NCBI GenBank assembly: GCA_035296965.1
Contig: DATGZX010000063.1
Coordinates: 1 to 34,375 of the forward strand
Length of the DNA stretch: 34,375 nucleotides
DNA from: DATGZX01 sp035296965
GTDB taxonomy: Bacteria > Planctomycetota > Planctomycetia > Gemmatales > Gemmataceae
Direction of reading: 5' to 3'
Below the pieces are notes generated by a model that made no database searches, was not told the DNA's origin, and saw nothing but the letters and a program-made list of their open reading frames with translations. Both the position numbers and the translations under genes were made by a program. Positions 1 through 5,325 of the stretch are shown piece by piece; position 1 is the stretch's first letter, and each line of letters starts with the position of its first letter.

Positions 1-138
1 CGTTAAGCCTGCTCAAGCGGAATCCGGCCAAAACGAGCATCGCACGGAAACGCAAGGCGGCTGCCTTGGACACGGGTTTTCTCGAGGAAACCTTGGCTGG
101 GGCACGAAACCTAGAGAAAGTTTGATGCGTTCGCCCTG
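1..138 (+). mobile_element. Right end of an insertion sequence (ISAs1-like), cut by window edge
   Basis: The first 125 bases encode the C-terminus of what looks like a DDE transposase. They are followed at once by TGCGTTCGCCCTG (126-138), whose reverse complement starts CAGGG, as a terminal inverted repeat might. Immediately after it the sequence resumes as the C-terminal end of an unrelated DUF1080 protein, so the junction lies at about 138/139. The family assignment is from memory of the C-terminal style and the CAGGG end. The left end and target duplication lie outside the window, so the element boundary is inferred. Confidence 0.6.
3..125 (+). CDS. Transposase, C-terminal 40 residues (partial)
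   Basis: Frame 3 is open from the window edge to a TGA at 123-125. It encodes about 40 residues with a Leu-rich start (LSLLKRNPAK), a basic SIARKRKAA block and an ALDTGFLEETL end. This resembles the C-terminal tail of ISAs1/IS4-type transposases, where a conserved K-x-KR segment precedes a W/D-x-x-[FY]L motif. The catalytic DDE residues would lie upstream of the window. The stop codon overlaps an ATG (TGATG) that opens the next reading frame. Identification rests on a short tail and on the terminal-repeat-like sequence just behind it, so it is moderately sure. Confidence 0.55.
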   Translation, partial: LSLLKRNPAKTSIARKRKAAALDTGFLEETLAGARNLEKV

Positions 139-721
139 CTACTTAGGCCGCGTCGGCTTTCTGAAACGAAAAGGCGAAGTCCGGTTTCGCAATATCGAAA
201 TCAAGGAATTGCTGCCAGAAAAAGCGATTGGAGCAGCTGCGAATAATGATGGACTCGCTGCCGCTCGGCCGGCGCAACGCGCGGAGGAAAACGGTAAGCC
301 CAAACTAGCGGTTCTGGCAGAAGCGCCGTCCAAGCCACCCCCGGCAAAAGATGCCTTTCAACCCGGAAGCGTTTGGAAAGGCACGTACACTCGCCGGGCA
401 TCGGACAATCCCAATGAAGGAAGGGAGCCAGCCGTGCTGACCGTTCTCGAACGCGATGGCAAGACTTTCAAGGCGCGCTTTGAAATCCAGGCGGGGGAAA
501 ACACGCAGGATCGCGAGGTCACCGGCACAATCGGAAAAGGTGTGATCCGTTGGTTTGCGAAGGACGTTAAGGTGTTGGGAGGACCTAAGGGACATCAGGG
601 ACAGGATCACGTCGGTAAGATGCGTGGCCGGCACATCGATCTCTCGTACAGCGGCACAGCGATTTACAACAGCGGCGTGACGGTCCGGGGCGAGGTTAGG
701 CTGGAGTTAGACACGCATTGA
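125..721 (+). CDS. IS-truncated DUF1080 remnant with C-terminal planctomycete beta domain
   Basis: Residues about 8-26 (GRVGFLKRKGEVRFRNIEI) match the end of a DUF1080 / 3-keto-disaccharide hydrolase domain, which normally closes with a G-x-I-G-L-Q...V-x-F-R-N-I-x-I-K strand pair. The rest of that domain (over 150 residues) is missing because the insertion element ends at about 138. A low-complexity Ala/Pro linker (about 30-75) leads to a beta-rich domain (FQPGSVWKGTYT to VRGEVRLELD), a type I associate with planctomycete multidomain proteins. The first four codons derive from the IS: the ATG at 125 overlaps the transposase TGA. It may be a decaying pseudogene, or it may be expressed by translational coupling to the transposase. 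Confidence 0.6.
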   Translation: MRSPCYLGRVGFLKRKGEVRFRNIEIKELLPEKAIGAAANNDGLAAARPAQRAEENGKPKLAVLAEAPSKPPPAKDAFQPGSVWKGTYTRRASDNPNEGREPAVLTVLERDGKTFKARFEIQAGENTQDREVTGTIGKGVIRWFAKDVKVLGGPKGHQGQDHVGKMRGRHIDLSYSGTAIYNSGVTVRGEVRLELDTH

Positions 722-1062
722 CACGCGAGTAAAGAGTGTCAACTGACGGTCCTCTGCGCAGCGGCTGTTGCCATGAGCTCATGAAGAAGCCGGCGGAACC
801 GATGTAATGGTGATCTATGGTCACTAAAAACACGAGGAAGGCCCCAGAAAATGGTTTAAGAAGTGGTCGGTGGTTAGAGGACTTTTTCAATGAACCCATT
901 CAAATGCCGGAATAAGAACCCATTAAGGTTCTTTCTCGCTTTGTTCGTCGGTGCTACCTGTGTAGCGAAAGTTCCCTCCCAAGCCCAAACACATCAAAGG
1001 GGACGCATCTCTTTTGTCCTGGACGGGCGGCTGATAATTAGATGCGTCCCCTTTGATTCCTC
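722..1062. other. Intergenic region with a possible truncated leader ORF
   Basis: No convincing complete gene is present. An ATG at 890 opens a frame whose first 33 residues look like a secretion signal (basic start, then LRFFLALFVGATC, then SQAQ). The frame then runs straight into the inverted repeat at 993 and ends at 1099 inside the antisense of the CPBP gene. This could be the 5' remnant of an exported-protein gene, but there is no Shine-Dalgarno sequence in front of it, so it is not called as a gene. Confidence 0.4.
993..1057. repeat. Perfect 18-bp inverted repeat (REP-like stem-loop)
   Basis: ATCAAAGGGGACGCATCT at 993-1010 is repeated exactly as its reverse complement at 1040-1057, with a 29-nt loop that itself contains GTCC/GGAC. 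It ends 5 bp from the stop codon of the leftward CPBP gene. A GGGGAC-bearing foot and a long perfect stem fit a REP-type element mobilised by an IS200/RAYT transposase. It could also terminate CPBP transcription, though no long U-tract follows. Confidence 0.8.
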
Positions 1063-1758
1063 CTACCACAGCATCCAGGTTCGGGTCGCCAGTACGTAAA
1101 TGCCAAGAACAAGGTTGCTGACACTGTGAGCCACGATGCAAACCCAGAGGTCGCGCTTCCAGTACATCAGTCCATTCAACAAGCTGCAGTACACCGCAGC
1201 GGCCAGCCATTCCGGGTGAGCGAGCGTGAACAAAAGAGTTACGCCAACAAACGACGTGAGCGAGTAGCTTCCCAGCGGCTGTCGTTCCCAATCGGCTGAG
1301 ATCAGCCAGCGCAAAAGGAATCCGCGCCAGAACAATTCTTCAACGACAGGTACCAACAGCGCCAGCCCAGCAAATCGGACGACGATGAACGCCCAACGCG
1401 CGAAGGGATGCGAGATGTTGTCGAATGGATTGTATCCAACCCGTTCCTGGTAGAGCCATGCAGGTAGGAACCGGCCGATTTGTTCCTCCAGCCTGAGACT
1501 GCTGAGAAGAATCCACAAGACGATGCCAACCAGGCCGACGAGCACACCGGCCAGCATGCGGCGATGAGGACGTAGGATCTGTTGATGCCGAAGAAGCAGG
1601 ATGGTTATCGTCCCGACTACCAGCACGGACGTCGGGTAGAGCCAGACATAGTGATCGGAGAATGACGCACAGACCTGAATCGAAAGAAGATAAAGAATGA
1701 AGGGCAAGGTATATGCGATCAGACGCGTTTTGGCAGCCCTTAAATACTCGGTTGGCAC
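1063..1758 (-). CDS. CPBP-family (CAAX protease-like) intramembrane metalloprotease
   Basis: A 231-residue polytopic membrane protein. It has the ABI/CPBP signature: the paired glutamates and arginine in EELFWRGF (E140, E141, R145), a first histidine in HPEW (H181) and a second in AHSVSN (H211), all on predicted membrane helices. These residues form the glutamate/histidine active site of Rce1-like proteases. VPVVEELFWRGFLLRWL together with HPEW and AHSVSNLVLG is close to the CAAX-prenyl-protease-related subgroup that often accompanies exosortase/PEP-CTERM systems, but no exosortase is in this window. The start is a GTG at 1758 with GAGG about 10 nt upstream. The substrate is unknown. Confidence 0.88.
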   Translation of the reverse strand: MPTEYLRAAKTRLIAYTLPFILYLLSIQVCASFSDHYVWLYPTSVLVVGTITILLLRHQQILRPHRRMLAGVLVGLVGIVLWILLSSLRLEEQIGRFLPAWLYQERVGYNPFDNISHPFARWAFIVVRFAGLALLVPVVEELFWRGFLLRWLISADWERQPLGSYSLTSFVGVTLLFTLAHPEWLAAAVYCSLLNGLMYWKRDLWVCIVAHSVSNLVLGIYVLATRTWMLW

Positions 1759-1832
1759 GTTGCACCAGCCTCATCTCCGGCTTGTTTGCATGGCAAGCAT
1801 TGAAAGTGCGATTCACTCGGACCCACAGCTAT

Positions 1833-1898
1833 CCCCTCTCCCCCCGCCTCGGGGCACCAAGGTCCCCGGGCAAGCCGTGATCGGCGGGGGGAGAGGGG
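1833..1898. repeat. GC-rich palindrome, copy A
   Basis: CCCCTCTCCCCCCGCC at 1833-1848 is mirrored exactly by its reverse complement at 1883-1898 around a 34-nt loop. The right arm is also the start of the 32-bp repeat that borders the DUF559 gene. Sister copies lie at 2322-2386 and 2426-2490. Confidence 0.9.
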
Positions 1899-1914
1899 CA
1901 GGGGTGAGGGGGGC
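1883..1914 (+). repeat. Left member of the 32-bp inverted repeat bracketing DUF559
   Basis: These 32 bases are identical to the reverse complement of 2306-2337. They contain four G-tracts: G6 (1886-1891), G4 (1895-1898), G4 (1901-1904) and G6 (1908-1913), with 2-3-nt loops, which is an ideal G-quadruplex pattern. The repeat ends 1 bp before the DUF559 stop codon. Confidence 0.9.
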
Positions 1915-1915
1915 G

Positions 1916-2299
1916 TTACGAACTTTGGGCCTGCTCTATGCACGTCTGATAAATGGCTTCCTTCACGCTGTCCAGTTCGTCGTAGACTTCCGTATTCCAG
2001 AAACGCAACACTTGCCAGCCTTCAGCTTCGAGGAATGTCGTGCGCTTTAGATCAGAGATTTTTCGGCGCAAGTGTGTCTCACCGTCCAATTCGACTGCGA
2101 CTTTACTAGTCACGCAGGCGAAATCGACGACGTACTGGCCAATCGGATGTTGTCGTCGGAATTTGAACCCACCAAGAGCACGATTTCGAAGTGCTCTCCA
2201 AAGTATTGTTTCGGCAGGTACTACTTGTTTTCGCAGCACGCGAGCCAAGCCGGTGCGTCTTGGTTCTTTGGCGCTGGTGCGTCTTGGTTCTTTGGCCAC
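1916..2299 (-). CDS. DUF559 (PD-(D/E)XK, Vsr-like) endonuclease-domain protein
   Basis: About 127 residues. After a short basic N-terminus the DUF559 domain is complete: an LWRALRNRALGGFKFRRQ-type helix-strand, then HPIGQYVVDFAC (putative metal-binding Asp), VAVELDGETH (Glu-x-Asp core strand), and EAEGWQVLRFWNTEV. This fold resembles the Vsr mismatch endonuclease and restriction nucleases; activity is untested for most members. I chose the GTG at 2299, which is preceded by a G-rich stretch. An ATG at 2341 is in frame but lies inside the neighbouring hairpin. The N-terminus contains an in-frame 8-residue duplication (AKEPRRT twice). The gene is enclosed by a perfect 32-bp inverted repeat (1883-1914 and 2306-2337). 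Confidence 0.88.
   Translation of the reverse strand: MAKEPRRTSAKEPRRTGLARVLRKQVVPAETILWRALRNRALGGFKFRRQHPIGQYVVDFACVTSKVAVELDGETHLRRKISDLKRTTFLEAEGWQVLRFWNTEVYDELDSVKEAIYQTCIEQAQSS
2252..2296. repeat. 24-bp-period tandem duplication in the DUF559 N-terminus
   Basis: A 21-bp unit starting GGTGCGTCTTGG occurs at 2252-2272 and again, identical, at 2276-2296. The 24-bp period keeps the reading frame and duplicates eight residues (AKEPRRTS/AKEPRRTG). It lies directly against the G-rich repeat at 2306. Confidence 0.9.
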
Positions 2300-2305
2300 G
2301 GGTTG

Positions 2306-2337
2306 GCCCCCCTCACCCCTGCCCCTCTCCCCCCGCC
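2306..2337 (-). repeat. Right member of the 32-bp inverted repeat bracketing DUF559
   Basis: This is an exact reverse complement of 1883-1914. The C-tracts at 2307-2312, 2316-2319, 2322-2325 and 2329-2334 give the same four-tract G-quadruplex pattern on the minus strand. It sits 6 bp upstream of the proposed GTG start of the DUF559 gene and could contribute to its ribosome-binding region. Confidence 0.9.
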
Positions 2338-2386
2338 CCATTCGTCGCGCTATAGTTCAATGCTTGCACAGGCGGGGGGAGAGGGG
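2320..2386. repeat. GC-rich palindrome, copy B
   Basis: The 16-bp arms at 2322-2337 and 2371-2386 are perfect reverse complements, with a 33-nt loop containing ATTCGTCGCGCTATAG. The left arm overlaps the 32-bp repeat next to the DUF559 gene. The unit is almost identical to copy C. Confidence 0.9.
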
Positions 2387-2423
2387 GAAGACGTGTGCTC
2401 TCCCGTCCAAGTAGAAACTACCC

Positions 2424-2490
2424 TGCCCCTCTCCCCCCGCCGCATTCGTCGCGCTATAGTTCAATGCTCGCACAGGCGGGGGGAGAGGGG
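2424..2490. repeat. GC-rich palindrome, copy C (near-identical to copy B)
   Basis: This 67-nt unit matches 2320-2386 at all but two positions, both in the loop. Its perfect 16-bp arms are at 2426-2441 and 2475-2490. It is a direct repeat of copy B with a 104-bp period. It lacks the extra G-tracts present on the DUF559 side of copies A and B. Confidence 0.9.
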
Positions 2491-2594
2491 AAGACTTACG
2501 CCCTCCCATCCGAGAAGACACCACCATGCCCCCGTCTATCGTCCTCACTCCTATCCACGTCACCTGGCAACTCGGTCGGATGCCGTTCTGGATG

Positions 2595-3257
2595 TCAGGC
2601 GGGCGCCCGTTCTTCCCACATGCGGAAGCCGCCTTGAAACGCGTTGCTGTTATCTCCGAGTTTTGTGCCCGGGGGCAGCGTCCTCAGTTTTTTGGCGTTG
2701 CCTCCGCCCAGGATGACCATGTCCGCCAGGAATGCAGCCCGCAGGCGAGCGACGACATCCTCCACGGCTTTGTGCCATTTCTTTTTCCCCAGCCACTCCA
2801 GGCCGCGTATGCCGACGTAGTCTTCGTAGGTGCGGCCTTTCTTGTAGGGTAGATGGGCCAGTTCCAGGGCCGCCACCGCGTTATCAATAATCAATGCAGA
2901 ACCTAACCCGGTGCCCAGGCCGAGGAACAGCATGCAACCTCCTTCGTAGCTGCCGAGGGCCTGTATGGCCGCGTCGTTCATGATCTTGACGGGCTTGCCG
3001 AAGTGCGCGGCAAAATCGTAGCCAACCCAGCCGGGGCCGAGGTTCTTTGGCTCGAGCGCGACCTTGCCGTGGATAACGGGGCCGGGATAACCCATCGTCA
3101 CCACGTCGAATTCCCAATCCTTGACCTCCTTGAGAACGCCGTCGACCATCTGCGGCGGCGTCAGGGTCGGACCCGAAGGAAACTTGCGCGCTTCCTTCTG
3201 GCCGGTCGCCAGCATCTTGATGTTCGTGCCCCCGATGTCGATCACCAACACCTTCAT
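2595..3257 (-). CDS. ROK-family sugar kinase, polyphosphate glucokinase-like
   Basis: 220 residues, short for ROK kinases and close to the catalytic core of polyphosphate glucokinases. It begins with the phosphate-binding DIGGTN (7-12), has YPGPVIHGKV, the catalytic Asp in IMNDA, and the second glycine loop LGLGTGLGSA. The order and spacing of YPGxVxHG, W(V/I)G and NDA match actinobacterial PpgK, and a basic GLEWLGKKKWHKAV segment sits where PpgK binds polyphosphate. The expected role is glucose to glucose-6-phosphate using ATP or polyphosphate. I chose the ATG at 3257 because GGGAGG lies just upstream and the protein then starts at the first strand. The leftward zwf-opcA-rpe genes lie upstream, so it would feed the same pathway. 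Phosphate donor specificity is inferred. Confidence 0.82.
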   Translation of the reverse strand: MKVLVIDIGGTNIKMLATGQKEARKFPSGPTLTPPQMVDGVLKEVKDWEFDVVTMGYPGPVIHGKVALEPKNLGPGWVGYDFAAHFGKPVKIMNDAAIQALGSYEGGCMLFLGLGTGLGSALIIDNAVAALELAHLPYKKGRTYEDYVGIRGLEWLGKKKWHKAVEDVVARLRAAFLADMVILGGGNAKKLRTLPPGTKLGDNSNAFQGGFRMWEERAPA

Positions 3258-3307
3258 CCAAACCTCCCACGCTCCGACGACCTTGCAGAAAGAGGAAACA
3301 AAAGCGA

Positions 3308-3360
3308 CGGAAAAGCGCCGCACTCCAAAAGTGACTTCTTTGGACTGCGGCGCTTTTCCG
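3308..3360 (-). terminator. Hairpin between rpe and the ROK kinase gene
   Basis: Two 22-nt arms (3308-3329 and 3339-3360) pair with one mismatch around a 9-nt loop. On the minus strand the stem is followed by a T-rich stretch (TCGCTTTTGTTT), so it could end rpe transcription. The plus-strand side is also T-rich. The kinase gene is therefore probably expressed separately or by read-through. Confidence 0.65.
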
Positions 3361-3475
3361 CCGCTTTTGTTTTCCCTTCCTCAACAATTCACTCCGTCAA
3401 CCCTTCAAAATCTGCGAAACTCGAGCTCATTTGTCAATTCTTCAATTCCCGGTTCGGCAAATGGTTGAGCGATTC

Positions 3476-4144
3476 TCACTTTAGAGCAGCGCGCAGTTGC
3501 TCCATGCCTGCGGCCACGCCTTCGCGGGCGTGGAACACTGCGGAGCCCGCCACGAGGACGCGCGCGCCGGCCTCGACCACCAGTCGGATGGTGTGGGGTT
3601 CGATGCCGCCGTCCACTTCGAGTTCGCACTCCGGGTGGACCTGGTCGATCATTTTTCGGATGCAGCGGATCTTGGGCAGCATGTTGTGGATAAACTCTTG
3701 CCCGCCGAAACCCGGATTCACGGTCATCACCAGCACGAGGTCGACGTCGGGCAGGATTTCTTCCAGCACGATCGGAGGCGTGGCCGGGTTGATCACGACG
3801 CCGGCGCGTTTTCCCAGTGCCTTGATGCGGTGGATGGTCCCGTGCAGGTTCAGGGCAACTTCCTGATGCACGAGGATCGAGTCGGTGCCGACCTCCGCAA
3901 ACGCCTCCAGATAGCGGTCGGGATCATCGATCATCAGGTGCGCCTCGAGTGGCAGCCGGGTCACCGCGCGTAGCGATTGCACGACCACAGGGCCGATCGT
4001 AATGTTTGGCACGAAGTGGCCATCCATGACGTCGACGTGGATCCGGTCCGCCCCGGCCTTTTCCGCTTCGGCCACCTGTTGGCCTAGCCGTGCGAAGTCG
4101 GCGGCAAGGATGGACGGAGCAAGCTTTATTGCGGCCTTGTCCAT
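3476..4144 (-). CDS. rpe: Ribulose-phosphate 3-epimerase
   Basis: 222 residues, the normal length of this TIM-barrel enzyme, which interconverts ribulose-5-phosphate and xylulose-5-phosphate in the cytoplasm. The family landmarks are in order: LAPSILAADFARL at the N-terminus, HVDVMDGHFVPN (metal-binding His/Asp), EAHLMIDDP, VMTVNPGFGGQ with the flexible phosphate loop, and ELEVDGGI plus GSAVF at the phosphate-binding C-terminus. The start ATG at 4144 follows AAAGGTG at good spacing. It lies 44 bp downstream of opcA in the same direction, so it is most likely part of the zwf-opcA-rpe unit that drives the oxidative pentose phosphate pathway. Confidence 0.96.
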   Translation of the reverse strand: MDKAAIKLAPSILAADFARLGQQVAEAEKAGADRIHVDVMDGHFVPNITIGPVVVQSLRAVTRLPLEAHLMIDDPDRYLEAFAEVGTDSILVHQEVALNLHGTIHRIKALGKRAGVVINPATPPIVLEEILPDVDLVLVMTVNPGFGGQEFIHNMLPKIRCIRKMIDQVHPECELEVDGGIEPHTIRLVVEAGARVLVAGSAVFHAREGVAAGMEQLRAALK

Positions 4145-4188
4145 GGAGCATCACCTTTCCCGGAAGCTGCTGCAACGGGCGATCAAAT

Positions 4189-5325
4189 CTAGCTTAGTAC
4201 ACTCTTGGCGAACAGATGCGCGACCCCCATGCTCTCCCTAAATACCGGATCGGGCTCACGGTCGGAAAGCTGTCGGCCGACCATCTCGGCGAGCGGCTGG
4301 GGCTGAATAGTGATGGTTCGCCGGGACATGTCGCCTCCCTGCGGCGTCACGGCTAGACGGCGCTCGTCTTCGACCACGAAGTCGAGTGCGCCCGGTTTGC
4401 CAGCGAGGTTGCAAGCGATGAGGATGTGGCGAACGTCCGGAGCGCCTTCGGCCAGGCGGCGAATCCGCAGGCGCAGTTTGCCGCTGGGCGCCACAACATG
4501 CCAACAAATCTCCAGGCCCAGTTCTACCTTCGTCGCCTGCACGTTCCAGCCGAGGCGCGACGCCAGCCAACCGACCAGCGCCCAGGCCTGCGTGACGGCA
4601 TGCGGCCCATGTTCCACCAGCACTTCCGTAATCGATTCCGTTGCTCCCGGTGCGGAAACCGGGTCCAGGGCCTGGCTCAACACGCGGCGCCAGTACTTCA
4701 AACGTCGCCAATTCAAGTCGGAAGCGACGCGCCAGCGCACGTTTCCGGGAGGGCGCTCGAACTTGCTCAGCCACGAGGCTGTGGCTGCGACGCCCCGGTG
4801 CGGATCGGTCCAGCCGCGGCTATCGTAGATGAGCTGCTGAGCGTGTTCTGCGAGGTCGTAGAGCAAGGCGCCCGCCAGCGGGGGCGGCGCGGGAGTCGCC
4901 CACCAGAGGTTCGTCGGCAAGTCGCCAATAAGCAGACTGCGCAATGCAAAGGGAAGCTGTTCGACCGCGTGGCCCTGGGCGCGCAAGGTCACCTGCTCGG
5001 CACAGACGTGCCGACCTCGGTTGCCCAGTGGATGGACAACGCTAGGGGAAGCGGTCACGGAGTTGGTCTCCGGCCCGGGCTCGCCCACGGCCAGCAGCAC
5101 GCGCGCCGGGTGAATAGAGATGATGGCCGGGAGGTCCTTGGAAACCGATTGGGCCTGCTCGGCGTTATCGCAAAAGATCACGAAGTTGGACATGCAGGCG
5201 CGTTGCACGGGAGCCTCGCCTGGCCCCTTGGCGGCGTTCATCTGCCGGGCCAGCTCGCGCTCCACGTCACGCAGCGCCACGACGGGCGGCGTTTCATTGG
5301 CTAGGGGTGTCCCTTCGGCAGTCAT
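4189..5325 (-). CDS. opcA: Glucose-6-phosphate dehydrogenase assembly protein OpcA
   Basis: 378 residues. It aligns in layout with OpcA: an N-terminal helix, a CMSNFVIFCDN strand segment, IHPARVLLAVGEP, an FALRSLLIGDLPTNLWWATP motif, and a C-terminal beta region with VRHILIACNL. OpcA is an allosteric/assembly partner of Zwf known mainly from cyanobacteria and actinobacteria. I chose the ATG at 5325 rather than the TTG at 5337, because it overlaps the zwf stop as ATGA with GGAGG 5 nt upstream, which implies translational coupling to zwf. It is not an enzyme by itself. The pairing with zwf strongly supports the call. Confidence 0.93.
   Translation of the reverse strand: MTAEGTPLANETPPVVALRDVERELARQMNAAKGPGEAPVQRACMSNFVIFCDNAEQAQSVSKDLPAIISIHPARVLLAVGEPGPETNSVTASPSVVHPLGNRGRHVCAEQVTLRAQGHAVEQLPFALRSLLIGDLPTNLWWATPAPPPLAGALLYDLAEHAQQLIYDSRGWTDPHRGVAATASWLSKFERPPGNVRWRVASDLNWRRLKYWRRVLSQALDPVSAPGATESITEVLVEHGPHAVTQAWALVGWLASRLGWNVQATKVELGLEICWHVVAPSGKLRLRIRRLAEGAPDVRHILIACNLAGKPGALDFVVEDERRLAVTPQGGDMSRRTITIQPQPLAEMVGRQLSDREPDPVFRESMGVAHLFAKSVLS

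Noticed and set aside
890..1099. 69-residue ORF with a signal-peptide-like start
   Set aside because: No Shine-Dalgarno, and sense is lost at the inverted repeat at 993; at best a truncated remnant, so it is noted only within the intergenic entry.
2300..2341. ATG at 2341 as DUF559 start
   Set aside because: The extra residues (MGRGERGRGEGGQP) are a translation of the G-rich repeat; the GTG at 2299 is preferred, though the longer form cannot be excluded.
2040..2716. Several plus-strand ORFs over the DUF559 gene and hairpins
   Set aside because: They are Pro/Ser/Arg-rich translations of the repeats and of the antisense of DUF559.
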